Positions 43,455 to 56,935 of a DNA stretch of 64,000 nt are shown one piece after another. Source of the DNA: Monomorium pharaonis (lineage: Eukaryota > Arthropoda > Insecta > Hymenoptera > Formicidae); the NCBI RefSeq assembly GCF_013373865.1, contig NC_050476.1:18179686-18243685 (forward strand). Direction: 5' to 3'. A model generated the notes under the pieces. That model searched no databases. It was not told where the DNA came from and worked only from the letters and a program-made list of their open reading frames with translations. Numbering within the stretch: position 1 is the stretch's first letter; each line of letters begins with the position of its first letter. The position numbers and the translations under genes are program-made.

Positions 43455-46400
43455 CGTACATTATGAAAGTCGTTTATAACTAACAGAATATTCAAAATGT
43501 AAAATATGTTATTAAGTTAAGTTAGCCCTGGTTAATACACTTTGACGGTTATACGGAAGTGGAAAACAGTTTGGACTGTCGCATTTTTTTAGTCATTATT
43601 TAAATTTTCTGATATAACCTTCAAAGTGGATGCGATTACCTTATTACGGCAGAGCCAACACTTGAAGGATGGTGGACGGGTAAATTCATTCTTTAGCATT
43701 AATTGCGCTGATTGCATACGTGATAAGAATGTTTGATATTACTGTTCGTGACATAATAACAAACTTCAACTCCTTTGTTATACAATCAGTAACAAAGATA
43801 AGAAAAGAATGAAGATAAGTAGAAAGCAAGTACAAAGCAAGATATTAAGCATACTAAAGGAGGAAGACAACCATTTTTTGCGTCCGTATACGAAATGTAT
43901 ATTCTTGATTAATTACCATAGTTAAATGGCCATTAAATATAGCGACAAATATATAGGACCACTGCACCAGTCGCTGAACAGTCGCAAATATAATAAATGA
44001 CTGTTAAAAAAAAATATTCACAAAATAGTACATTGCAAATTAATACATATTTTTTATATCTAATCTTCATACAAATTTTATTAAAATATCATTTTTTACT
44101 TGAAGATGAAATTATATTAAGTTATTTTTATCTGTTTATTGACTAGTGCAGTGATCCTATTTTAATTCATTAAGAATGTTATCAATTGCCTATGCAAATT
44201 TTGTTGTACCATTTGCCATGGTAAAAGTGCGAGATTTCTCTTATCCCGTTCACCACGGTAAAATTTTGCAGTGAGACTGGCAGCAAAAATTAATGAAGGA
44301 GGCAACTCGTTATTTGTACTCGGTTGACATATAAAAAGCGCAACAAAAGTGCATCTGTGTACATAGTTTTTTATACTTCTCGTTAAAAGAGCGAACTCTG
44401 TAAAATAAAAAGGGAAAAAACATAATGCCAGATGAGAGAAGGAGAAAGTGACAGATTTTTCAATACATTTCCGTTCGTAAGGGCCGAGCAGATTCATGGC
44501 AAGGTGACCCGATCAAAGAGAATTATTCTCAAGGTGGAATATATGAACTGCTCTGTGATACGTGAATTTAATTCCGAGACAGTTGTTTGCCGAATAGATC
44601 ACGTAACAGATATGCGACTTACGTGACGCGTGGAAAACAAAAGCGCAACTGAAGGATCAGATAGGCTGATAAAAGCTCTAATCGGAAGACCGACGATATT
44701 TTTAAGCGCATGCGACATACGTAATATCGTGACAGGTGAATGGGAGCTTCGAATCAAAAACTTTTCTATTGTCTCGCTGATCCATTTAATCGATCTCAAT
44801 TTGTTGTTTTATTTCTCTTATGGTCTCAGTATGAGGAAGCTTGTAAGTTTAATATATATCAATATAGTTCACTGCTGTAACTTTTAATGTCCATTTCTAC
44901 GAATATCGATTAATGTCGGTTTATCTATTCATCCTCTATTCATTTCTAATTAGAAAAAGACAAAATGCAATTTAAATCGAAATTAATCACCATTGGTAGA
45001 AGTTAATATAGCGATGTTATTTTCTAAGGCATAAAGTTTTAGTTGTTTAAGGAAACATATCTTCCGATTCCATTCACCCGCGGTTATCGTGTGCCGCCAG
45101 GATGGATGCAAGACGGGCGAAAATCTGACACAGAGGAAATATACCTTGTCTCCAACTCCGACAGCTGTCTCGTCTTTGCTTTATTTAAAATTGTAAATGT
45201 AACTATCTTTTATGTAGCATTAAATACTCCAGTAGATATAATGTTGATTATCATAGCTTTAAAAAAAAAGAAAGAAAATTGTCGGTGTGTGCTACAAGAG
45301 TAACGGGTACACGCGAAGATTATACCTAGACAACACGCAATGCCTAAAAGACGTTAGAAAGATATCTTAAAAATGTCTTTTAGACATGCATTGCACTGGG
45401 TACTGTACAGGCAGATTGTTAACATCGTCGCATGAAGAGATATAAAATGCCGTCTAACAATGCCAGAGTGAGATCCTAACGCTTAAATGTTAACGCTAGC
45501 TTTCTCATATTGAGAAATGCGCGGGATTCTTAAATGTGTTGATGACACAAGAGTTGTATCTCCCGTATACATTGTTTGCCGTATACATTGCTCCCCTCAA
45601 GACTCTACGCGGGAATATATTATTCGAATCTTACACGCTCGTCAAATCTATCCACGGACGCGTGTTCGTCTCTTCTATTTAACTGTAATTGTGTAAAAAA
45701 ATAATTTCTGGAATATAAAGTACAAGAACGTAGGTTGTTTTAATCACATGCGAGGACACAACTCGTGTTGGTTTGCAAATTCTACACATGGCCCGAATGT
45801 ATCGAAATAACGATTACGAAAATCAATCTTTTTCCAACTTATTCGGTCTTTATCTAATATAATTGTGTAACATAAGCCAGGGAGAATCCTGTATAATCGA
45901 ATAATAACAAAGGCTAAACGTATGGGATGTTAAATAAATTCAATTAAAAATCAGTTTCTATCAGTAAGAAACATACGTGTCTACTCTACTTTTTTTGCTA
46001 CCTCACTAAGATAAGTCTACTTCCTAATTCTCGTATAATCATTTGCATTTTATTATGCATAATAAATGCATATTCCGAATCATTGTACTAATTGCTGAAC
46101 AAGTAGATGACTTAAAAAACATTTTAACATAATAAATTGAGCCAATACGTTTTCTATAATTTCTATTAAATTATAAAATATTATATGAGAAAAACGTCAT
46201 CTGTGTTAAGCTTATTCGTCATTTTTTAATCATATTTAAGTCGATCTTGACTTTCGCGTTTAAAAAATTTCAAAATAAATTGCAAATAAATATTTTTATT
46301 TCTAATTTTCATATAGATTTAATTAAATATACTTTTTACTTAAAGATGTATATATAATTATATTAAGTTTTTATATATTTATTGATTTCAATTTCTCTTT

Positions 46401-48317
46401 TGTTTATTGACTAGTGTAGCACGGATCCTACTAATAATAAGTTTTTATTGTCTTTTAAGCATATTTCACTCAATATATTAAAATTTACAATGCCTTGAAT
46501 ATTGTCTTAAAATTCATTAAATTTTCTCCTAAGCATCTCTCAATATTTTGGTATAATATTCCGCGATATCGTTCTTTCGATGTTACACGTATTCTCGATA
46601 GAGCGATGCGTTTGCGGCGCTATGTGAATCTCAAGTTTCGCGAAAGAAGAAAGATTTGTCAGCCACAGTTACCTTTTGATCCATTTATTTTCACATTCGT
46701 TATAAATAAGATATGCACACATTCATTCATTCTTGTTACAGTGGGTCTACCACTGGTCATGCTCCTTAATTTTACGCGGAATCGCGGCGGGTTCCTCTGC
46801 GTTACAATCGATCGCGAGTAGCCGTCCAACGAGACGCTATAAACGCTATTTTTAAGTATGCTCGATCACTCTCTGCATCATTGCTCGCTGTTAAGTATTT
46901 CGCAACTACTGCAACTCGCGTTACACAGCAATAGCATTTCTTTTCGCCATTCTAAAAATAATCGGTTAGAATGAACTTCCTGAGGGAGGTGAGGGAAAAC
47001 TGTAAACTAATGACCGGGAGATCTATGTCTCGTGAACTAATTGGCACGTTCGCCTTTCTGGCGTTCCGTTACCGACTATTGCCTTGATCTAATAATCTAT
47101 CCTCTAATTGCAAAAATTCGATATCGCTTTTTGCCGCTGACAAATCCGATTTTCCAAATAAATTCACTTGATTGAGAATAAAATCTATGACTACACACCC
47201 AGGGAGTGTGTGACAAAGCAAGACAACAATGAGTTAGATCTTACCAACTACATGTCCCGGGCGGCGCAAGTCACCGAAGACCGAAGTAACATCCAATCTA
47301 AATTAGGACATCATTTGTCGTTATTTTGTTGTCAAAATATCATCTTTTAAACTTTTGATGTTTTTTTTTAATTTTAATGTTGCCTTGAATGCGACGAATC
47401 TAGTGGCTGTCAAGTCGTTGAGCTAAACACATTGATTATCGCCGTGGATTATGCCGTTCCTCCGAAATTTCTAACGGTAGTCAACGTGTTGTTTTGTATT
47501 GAGCGATGACTTTATTTACAATATGCTTAACCTATCTTTCTCACGCATTTCTCTATCTTGTGTGTGTTTCTATAAATAACTAGTTCCAGAAGACATCTTT
47601 TAAACGTCAAAGATATTTAGAGAAATTTAAAAATTCAATACTCAGACATTTAAAAGCCATCCTCTGGATTTCTTGCGCTATCTTAGGTTTCCTCGCAATT
47701 TTGGCAGTTTTTACTATTGGACCAATCTATGTTTCCACGTGTACAAGCAGCTACGTTGCGAGGACAACGTAGGTTACAACGGATGACATCTACATTTAAA
47801 ACTGTCCCAGCAATCGATACTTCGTAAGAGTCAAACAGTCATATTAATTACATTACGTTATGAATTTTATCATATACTCATAAAAGTAATAATTATAATA
47901 TGTCTATATAATCAATAAGCCTATTTGTCATCATTTTGGAAATATCGACAGCAGGAAAAGAATTAATAAAAACTTTCGCTCGTTGAAGCGGAAGTTGATG
48001 TGTCTGCTCTTAATAATCTACATTTAGATAATACATTATTAGACATAATTATTTGTCGTGTTTAATACCTAGCCTTATGTCTCATTCGTTTTCATTCTCG
48101 TTCTCCCATTCACTCACTCTATCGCTTTCTCATTCGCGATCTCGTTCGTTCGATAAGGCGCGGGCTCGTTGAGTTGTCTCCGTCGCGAGGTCGGTATCAA
48201 AATGATATTCTATCAAAGTTCCGTGGCGCCGCGGGCGATGCTCGAACAAAGTCGAGGCCGGGACAACGAGACTCCGAGGTGATGCTGATTAATCGTCAAT
48301 CCGGTAAAAGACGATCC
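43455..48317. other. Intergenic region between Arl5 and citrate synthase; no gene seen
   Basis: It contains the Arl5 3' UTR at the start and the 3' flank of citrate synthase at the end. Open frames of 60-111 codons (for example 44162-44497 minus, 45043-45303 plus, 46495-46821 plus) lack domains and start context. 45327-45403 is a small hairpin repeat (CAATGCCTAAAAGAC against GTCTTTTAGACATGCATTG). Confidence 0.45.
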
Positions 48318-51300
48318 TTAAGCTTTGACGGCCTTCATGAGGAGATCGGTGCTGAGGGACTTAGGCCTCTCAATGGGCAGTCCTAAGGCGCGGTCCCAAA
48401 CAAGAGAGGCGAGCACGCCCAATGCGCGGGACACACCGAACAGGACCGTGTAGTAGTTCATCTCTTTCATGCCGTAGTATTGCAACAGCACGCCCGAGTG
48501 CGCATCCACGTTCGGCCATGGGTTCTTTACCTTACCGGTCTCCAGCAAAATCGGCGGCACCACTTTATATACTTGCGCAACAAGCTATAAAGGAAAAAAA
48601 ACATTAATATTAACATTGACATTAAAATTTAATGTAAATTTAATTTAAAATTAAATCAGAATAATGCTAATTTATATAATTCCAAATACACAGAAAAAAT
48701 GAGTATCCTTTATCATATATAGAAAAAGCTTGCCTATAGTAAACAAATTTGCATAATTTTATTTAAAAAAATGTTCATCTTTATTCAATAATTTTCGTGA
48801 GTTGAGAGGAAAAAAGAGTATTGAGTAAAAAATAGCAATATCTTCAAAATCACAAAGTAAATTTTTAAAAATATTTATTATAAAAAAAAAAATCATTGTG
48901 CTCTTTAAATAATTATTATAATATTGAAATAAAAATAGTATTTTGCTAAGATTAAAGATTAAACTCTCTAAAGATTTTATATTCTTGCTTATATATGAGA
49001 TAATAATTGTTGATTTGATACTAATTTTTTTTCTGTGTAGTTACACAGAAATAAAAGTGCAATGTCAAAAAGAATTAAATATTCCAAGAAATTTAAAATT
49101 GTTTTTCTTAATTTTTACATTTCAATATTCTCTTAAATATGAAATAAATTAACTAATTCAATCTTTTTTTTATTTCAAGCAGAATAAAATCTTTCTGCAA
49201 TATTTAAAACATTCTGCATAGAAATCGTGTATTATGCGCGATTTACCTTGAATAACGGATCGTCCGGCAAATGTTTTAGCGCAAACTCCCTCTGACAGGT
49301 GTATCGCGGATCGGTCTTCCTAAGAACGGCGTGTCCATAACCGGGCACGACCTGGCCGCTCTTCAACGTATTCCAGATAAACTCCTTGAGCTTGTCGTCG
49401 CTCGGACTGTCGCCGACCTGACCGCGCAGCTTCTCCAGCCACACCAGCACTTCCTGATTGGCCAAACCGTGCAACGGCCCAGCTAAACCGTTCATACCGG
49501 CGGCGAAGGACAGATACGGGTCCGACAAGGCGGATCCCACCAAGTGGGTGGTGTGAGCGGACACGTTACCGCCCTCGTGATCCGAATGGATCGTCAGGTA
49601 GAGGCGCATCAGCTCGATGAATTGCGGATTGTCGTAGCCGAGCATGTTGGCGAAGTTCCAAGACCAGTCCCTGCCAGCGTCGACGGAACCCAGACCCTTG
49701 CCGCCCTTGTAGATGTTGCGATAGATAGTAGCCGCCACCACCGGTAGTTTGGCGATCAGATTCATTGAGTCTTCGTACACAGTCTCCCAAAACTTGCTCT
49801 TGTGCACGCCCTTGTTGTACGCCTTAACGAACTCGCTCTCGCTGTTCAACAGCGTGATCGCCGCGGAGAACTGCGTCATCGGGTGTAGCGTCTTGGGGAA
49901 GTTATTAAGAGCCTTGACTACATGCTCTGGCAATGAGCTCCTGGACGCCCATTCCTGCGAGATGGCCCGCACCTGCGCGTCCGTGGGCACGTCGCCGGTG
50001 ATTAGTAGCCAGAAGAGACCCTCCGGGAGCGGCTCCGCACCGCCGGATGCCTTCGGCAAGAGTTTCTGGCATTCGGGGATCGACTTGCCGCGGAAGCGGA
50101 TACCCTCCTCCGGATCCAACACTGACGGCTCCCACACGAGGCCCTTAATGCCACGCATACCACCGTACATCTGTATTAAAAAAGAAACGCATTAGTTAGT
50201 TGAACAATAGAATAAAAACTGTTAATTATTTTCGATTAAACTTTTTTTATCATTTAGATCCTCCAAGTTTCTTAATTTTTTTTTCTAATCAATTTCAATA
50301 ATAACAATAAAGTATAAGAAATTAACTTCAAATTTTTTTTACTTGTTAGTCACTTTATACTTAAATTCTTCGATAATCTTTCATTCAAGGGTATCGCTAA
50401 CATTTTCCAATTTTTAATTAATGCTAACGACAGCAGTAGATCTAAATTATTTAAAAATATCATTAGCATCGTGGCCATTGGCACGTTAATTAATCATGCA
50501 AAGATCAGCGATAAATAAAAAGAGACACATAGAGAACAATGAATGAGGTCTTCATGCGCGATAAGCGAGACGATTAATTGTCACGCGCTGCATCATTCGG
50601 TCGATAGCCAACGAAAAAAATACGCTGCTTATTGATCACATGTGACAATCAGGAATTGTCAACGTGCATTACAGTAATCGCAATCACATAATAAGCACGC
50701 GAGCCGTATCGAATCGCGTATCGTCATAACAAGCTCATCGTGCCCTCCTCCTTCGTTATCAAATTCATGATTATTAATGATAACTGATGAAGATGATTTT
50801 TTTTACGAATCTCTGCACGAAAAGGATTTTGTCTTAGAATTTATTTTTAAAATCATGGTAGTAGTTGTGAGACAACATAGAATAAAAAAAATTTGTTAAA
50901 ATTACAATAAAATTATTTGTAAAAATATAATAAAATATTGTGTATATATATACATTTTATAATTTTATAAAACTGTAAAAAGTTATAAATTTTTAAATAA
51001 AATTATAATAAACTTCTTTAAAGCCCATGTTGTCTCATAACTTTGAAGGTAAATTCTAAAACAAATTCTCTCTGTAATCAGTAGGCTAAATTCAACTTTA
51101 ACAAAAAATGATTTTAATTGAAGAAAGTAGTAATGTGTGCTAGTCACACATGTTTCTTACCTTCTAGGGAGAAACTAGATTTTATTTAAAAATTTACTTT
51201 TTTCCTCTGAACAGAATCCTGTTCTGTTCAAATTAATAAATATAATTGTATTATTTGAGAATCAAAATATACAAAGTATTAAAAATAAAATAAAATTTTT

Positions 51301-51669
51301 TAATAGAAAAAATCTTACACCTTAATTTCATAAAACATGAAACTTTTCAAATAAAATATTTGTAAAATATACTTTGAATTAAATATACCCGAACAGATAA
51401 TTAAAATAATTAAAATAATTAAGATACTCTATCATGTTATTTTACGATAATAAAGCAGATTGTTAATGTTAGCTCGTTAATGTTAATGAAGGACGTGACA
51501 ATAAAGTGTATACCATGTCGACGGTGACTTCTCCGACTTTGGTGGAGCCATGGTCTCTACGAAAGGCTTTGACCCGCTCTTGTTCTTTCGGGATCCTATC
51601 GGTAAGAACCTTCTTGAGATCGGTGGACGCATCAGTGAGCTGCCGCGCGAAGACTATCGACGTTATTTT
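48318..51669 (-). CDS. CS: Mitochondrial citrate synthase, 3 of its exons (5' exon not located)
   Basis: It condenses acetyl-CoA and oxaloacetate to citrate in the mitochondrial matrix, the entry step of the TCA cycle. Exons in transcript order are 51514-51669, 49247-50170 and 48318-48584 (TAA); all junctions are GT-AG in phase 0. The joined frame gives 448 residues, from KITSIVFARQLTDAS to LLMKAVKA. The catalytic His, His and Asp lie in GNVSAHTTHLVGSALSDPY, GYGHAVLRKTDPR (the family signature) and PNVDAHSG. The family normally has about 465 residues, so only about 15-25 N-terminal residues, the start of the mitochondrial presequence, are missing. They should come from one more exon upstream (higher coordinates), possibly near the CpG-rich block at 53143-53760, but no ATG there joins convincingly to a donor in phase 0. 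No defects were seen in the three exons. Confidence 0.95.
50820..51085. repeat. Diverged copy of the ACACGGA/GAATTTTCTC MITE
   Basis: Inside citrate synthase intron 2. GTTGTGAGACAACAT and its inverse ATGTTGTCTCATAACTT, with TTTTAGAATTTA words outside them, form arms like those of the two complete copies at 56632 and 60112. The A/T-rich centre (AATAAAATT variants) also agrees. Confidence 0.5.
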
Positions 51670-53142
51670 CTGAAAAAAAGAAAAAATTATATAATTAACA
51701 ACTAAGAATAATGCAAAACGAAAAACATCAAAGACTGGAAATATCAAAAATAAGCATAAAAAAATTTGTTCGAACAAATTAAGCAAAAAGTTAAAATTAA
51801 GTAAAAATTATACTGTGTAATTCCGTATAATGTATCAAATTAAACAAAAAATATTCTAGTTCTTTCAATGGTTTTTGTTAAGCGTAATTATGTACTCAAT
51901 GAGAATTGAATAATAAGGCTTAAATGGCAAGAAGTAGTTGAAGAAAAGAGCGAATTTTGTTGAAGATAATTTTATGTAAAACTTATCTTTGAATTCTTTT
52001 AAAAGAAAGAAAACGAGAAGACTTATCGTTCAATCGAATAAATTTATATAATTTTTACTACTGTTACTACTTTTGTGCTCCATGTCAAATATTTAATAAC
52101 TTGAAACATATTAAAAAATAAAAGCAATTTTATTAATTCTTCTTCAAGTTATTTTTTAGACCATGAGCCTCTGGTAACTTCTTTTTGCTCTTTTGTTATC
52201 CATTCATCATTTTTTTTCGTGGGACATCCGTGCATGACGTACGCATTGTGTAAGAATCGTCATAAAGAATCGTCACGGTGGAAGACACATGTGCATTACG
52301 TAAACGCGACAAACCGTTAATATCGCATTGCCAATGGTGCACACGCAAGTGTTCGTTAGATTGGCAAATTCATGTAGGAATTGAAATTACGATTTCATAA
52401 CTCTAGGACGACAGGAAATGGATAAAGACGGCGCAATGTCCACGTAACTATCTCGTGCGATTTATAAAATTCACAACATATATAACGATATTTTTTTTAA
52501 ATCCGTCTCTCAGTAACAAAAAAAATTTCATAACATGTAAAATAAGAGATAATATTAATTAATGATATTTATTTATATATGGTAATAATTTAATAAAAAA
52601 ATATATAATTGTGTGTGGTGGCCGTTAATAGCAAATTAAAATAATTAGAAATTATTTACGTCACATCTTAATCCCGATTTTATTTTATATTAAGATTTAA
52701 TGTTTTATCTTGGAAAAAATATTATGGGCATTTTTATATTATTAGTTTCTAAGAATAAAAATTTAATAAGAATGGTGAGAAATCAGAATCAAAATGTCAA
52801 ATACCTTTGTTAATTAAATTTAATCTGTTGAATCTGAAGCCTGATTTGAAGAATGTGAATTTGAGGAACGGCAGTTACGTTTACACATGGGATATTACCA
52901 TGGAATTATGCGGGAGCAACTACACATTTTGTTAAACTCTCGTAATCGGCTCCCGCGTGCGACGAGGAAAAAAAATCCGTAATCGTGTGTCATCTCGTCA
53001 CGCACCATCGAACTTCATGAGAAACGTCAGATAAGAACACGAGAGATCGCGGGGTCCTCGGGTCATTATCAAATAGAGCGTGTCGTTCGTGGAAACGCTT
53101 CGACGAGGATCAATCTCCTCCACGATCGCTCACAGGGACTAA
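51670..53142. other. Probable first intron of citrate synthase
   Basis: AT-rich, without recognisable coding sequence on either strand. It lies upstream of the first identified citrate synthase exon and would be intronic if the missing exon is in or beyond the next CpG-rich block. Confidence 0.4.
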
Positions 53143-53760
53143 TTAATAAATTATTGCCATCGCCCTCGACAGGATAAATTTAGACCGGATCTCGAAATCG
53201 AGACGAGATTTGTGCGAGTCGTGCGATCGCAACGGATGCAAATCGACAAGTAGCGATGACGGTGACACAAAAGAGTATAGCCGTAAAAATTGTAGAATCC
53301 GAATGGCGATAAGCGGGGCGCGATCTCTCGGTGACGACGGTGATATGTCCAGGCTCTCAGACGGAAAGATCGGCGTGATTCGTGCGAGCGCGAAGTGTGT
53401 GGCGGCACGCGTGTACGGGTGCGTGCTGCGACACTGGCGGGCAACGTGACTCCGGATCACGGCACATTCGTTCAGATACGCGGGAACAGCGATCTGATCC
53501 GAGGCCGCTTAATTCTCTTTTTTTTCCTTTCTCCCCCCTCGCCTCCTGTCAGGCGAAGCGAAAGTCGCGTGACGCGCTCGCCCGGAACCCGCTTATCTCT
53601 CTGCTGTGCACAACGTCGGATGCAGCCCGCATCTCATGCACAGCAGCCTGCGGGAAGGAGAACTCCTTCCGACGGCTTTTCGTCCGTGTCGACTGTGTGA
53701 ACAAGCACGCGACGCACTTCGAGAGTAATTAAGGTGAGATGAAGAGCTGAGTATCGAGAC
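53143..53760 (-). promoter_or_regulatory. CpG-rich block, candidate citrate synthase promoter and 5' UTR
   Basis: Strong CpG enrichment in an AT-rich setting, 1.5-2.1 kb upstream of the first identified exon. Open frames exist on both strands over the same bases, which points to composition and not coding. One minus-strand ATG (53162-53160, in GCGATGGCAATAATT) meets a stop after five codons. Confidence 0.35.
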
Positions 53761-56631
53761 GAGGCAAGCCGCGATCAGAAAAATGGGACTCGCGCAGGCG
53801 ATTAGAATCTCTCGGTTCGCACAAATTTACATGTCGAGAGATTAAAGCAGTAATGCTCAATCCTTTTAAATTAAGAACAATTTTAAGAACTGGGCAAAAT
53901 CATAAAGGTATAAATATATACGTATGTATACATATACATATATAAATGTACAAAAAATTTTATCTTAATATTAATAAGAAAACAGCATATATTTCTTGAC
54001 ACGATCTTCGAGTTTTCAAACAGACGTTTGAGAGGTTTTTTTTCCTCAGTTTATATATAAGTTCCAGTTATAGGTCGACACAATTAAATGTACATTAAAG
54101 TACGTTTTTAATGTTATTATACATATTTAGTACATTAATTACAATGTAATAAGGAGTATCAATTTCAAAAAATTATTAAAATGAACGTTTCGATCATACT
54201 TGTAGGTAAGTCTTCTTCAACATAAACAAACGTTTTTTAAAACTCATTCACGACTAAAATTCAATAACTAAAACAGAGTATCAATGTGATACAATGTGAT
54301 ATGATGACATTACAAACTGGTAGGTATTACAATAAAAAATAAACCTAAAAAATGAGATATATAAGAAGCTATGACTAAATCAGAAAACACATTAAGTGCA
54401 TAAAATAAACAAGAATCGATCATGTTGTGTAGATATAAAAACTTTACTCTATGTTTGTATTAAATTAATATTATATAATATAATATTCTCTTATATTACG
54501 TAATATTATAATTATAGCCTTTAGAATCTCTTAATTGGTATAGGAAAAATTTAGATAGATATTCTAATTAACAAGTTTAAAAAATTCAAAAGATTTCGTA
54601 ATTAATATTAAAAAATATCAAGTAAAAAATAAGACATATAATTTGTCTTTCTTTTGAAGACTATAATACGTCCATGATGTAGGGCCAAAAATGTCGTCAA
54701 TTAATTTCAATTCAATCAATTAACGAGCATCTTTAAAGCGAACAATAGGAAATCACACTGTTACACTTTTTGTAATATCGGAATATCCGAAATATTATAA
54801 CTAAACAACAAGTGTTGTAACTAAACAAAGTATTTAAGTATAATTAGTTCATAAAAAAAAAAATTATCAATATAAAAAGATTCTGTAATACTGGACTTCC
54901 GGCAATCTCTGACGTCGACAAACTGCAATTACTTATCAATTGATTAATTACTAATTGTTTTTCGTCTCTGAAGTATCATTAAGTGACTTAGTAAAGTAAT
55001 TATGATGCGATAAAAAAACGTCGGTAGTCCGGTTATAAGTTAAAATCGTCATACTGGAAGTCTATAAAGATTGAAACGTATTTTTCTTCGGGAAATATAT
55101 TCCGTTAGAAAATCATAAATTCGCCATTTATCAATAATTTCCGTTCTCCCTATCTTTTTTTAAACATTATTATTATACAAGACCAAATACATACAAAATA
55201 TTACATCCTCACAAGACGGAAAAAAACATTGACAAAGTAATTTGTTCTTTAAAAATAAGTTGCACGAAGAAATGTTCACGAATGCAAATTTATCGCGAAA
55301 CATGTGACACAAAGGCAAAAAAAAAAACGGCAACACAGCATATTGACACTGTACACACGAAAAAATTAGCTAACAAAGCTAAAATATAGCCGTGCTAAAA
55401 TGTTCTTAAAAAAATAGGGACAGCTACTGATATACCATTGCTACCAAACTTATTTTATTAATTGTTAAAATATATTATTTTATGCTACAAAAAAAATTTG
55501 CTACTAGACTAAATAATATTTAATTAAATTCGTTATCCTATTTTCTCATCGCAATAGAAGTAGTTTAAAATATTGTAGTGATTATCATTTTTTACTCAGA
55601 TTATATAATGCATTGACGTTAGTACAATAAATTTTTCTTAAGGGAGAAATATGAAGTTTTCAAATTATTTCTTAAATAAAAATAAAATATAATTAATTCT
55701 TATGTTAATTCCTATAATTATTACATACATAACAAATATATTAATATATTAATCATTATATTTCTATAATATAATGGATACAATAATTATAATATTAATA
55801 AGTTATATTTTAATAATTTATTAACATTTTACATTAAATATATATAATAATAAATATAATATACAAATGTTGCATCAAAGAAGAAACGGAGTACATCGTG
55901 CATCACCGAAGTGCACCTTTAAATTCGAGGGGCTCGGTTCAAAGATCGTTTCTCGTCGCACGCGCTCTTATCATCGTCCGTCCGCGATAGCGTGCGCTGC
56001 ATTCTATTTTTTACGTAAAACGCGTGGCAGCGCGATTACGTAGTGTCGCGGCAATTCGCTTGTCACGACGCTTGCACTTGAATGTAATCCCGTCGGCGCC
56101 GGCCTTGACCCTTGCACAAGAATCTGCGGATCGCGTCCCTTTCGACGGGACATTCTCGCGGTCCGTCCGTTCGCACGAATCTCACGCCACGTAATTTCAA
56201 CGAACAAAAAAAATTTTTTAAGAGACTTTAACTTTAACTTTAACTTCACCAAGGCGACAATTGAAAAAGCTACGATATCTCGCGTCTCTAAAATCCCGTT
56301 TCCGTATAATTTTTTTTTAGAAAGATTTTCTCGCGAGAAGCGCGATACAAATACCGATAATATTTTTGCGGTCAGCATTGTCGCGTTGGACAGATAGAAA
56401 GTGCAATCTAGGCGGTGAGCCAATGGCATGGCTAAAAATAAAAGGACTTCGACTTGACGTGCAATTCGGGTTACCATTCGCGACGCGAGCGTGATAAGAG
56501 GATCGATGCCAAAGTGTCGGAAAAATTCTAGTCCCCTCGCCGAAAAAAAATGCAATCGTTCCTTTATACACTTCCTGTGGATCGATCACGTAATTTCGAA
56601 CTGAAACCTTTCATGTATATTTCACGTATGT
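53761..56631. other. Intergenic, AT-rich; no gene seen
   Basis: It holds a TATATACGTATGTATACATA-type low-complexity tract near 53920-53945 and long runs of A/T. A G+C-richer stretch at about 55900-56570 has minus-strand open frames (56004-56555) without recognisable motifs. Confidence 0.4.
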
Positions 56632-56935
56632 ACACGGAAAGAATTTTCTCTTAAAAATTACCCTGAAAATCGTGGTAATTGTGGGACAACGTAAACCTTG
56701 AAGAATTTTATTATACTTTTGACAAAATTTATTAAAATTTTAATAAAATTTGGCAAAATTTTGTAAATTTTATTTTGTATACTTCTAACAAAATTTACTA
56801 AAACTTTTTACCCAATTTTATTAAAATTTTAATAAATTTTGTTAAAAATATAGTAAAATTCTTCAAGGTTTACGTTGTCCCGCAATTACCACGATTTTCA
56901 GGGTAATTTTTAAGAGAAAATTCTCTCCGTGTATA
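56632..56935. mobile_element. MITE of about 300 bp with 85 bp inverted repeats, copy 1
   Basis: Ends ACACGGAAAGAATTTTCTC and the inverse of ACACGGAGAGAATTTTCTC. The arms continue through AAAATTACCCTGAAAATCG, GGTAATTGTGGGACAACGT and AAACCTTGAAGAATTTTA. The centre is built from AAAATTTACTAAAATTTTAA-like words. Confidence 0.85.

Noticed and set aside
44162..44497. 111-codon minus-strand open frame
   Set aside because: No domain, no splice or start context, composition like the surrounding non-coding DNA.
45043..45303. 86-codon plus-strand frame
   Set aside because: No domain, ends in a Lys-rich run, no start context.
53160..53162. ATG as start codon of citrate synthase
   Set aside because: The frame stops after five codons and no phase-0 donor precedes the stop.
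53143..53732. Several open frames of 79-116 codons on both strands
   Set aside because: Open on several frames at once because of CpG-rich composition; more likely promoter or UTR.
56004..56555. 183-codon minus-strand open frame
   Set aside because: It spans a G+C-richer stretch and low-complexity KLKLKLK codons; no recognisable family, and it is crossed by another frame.
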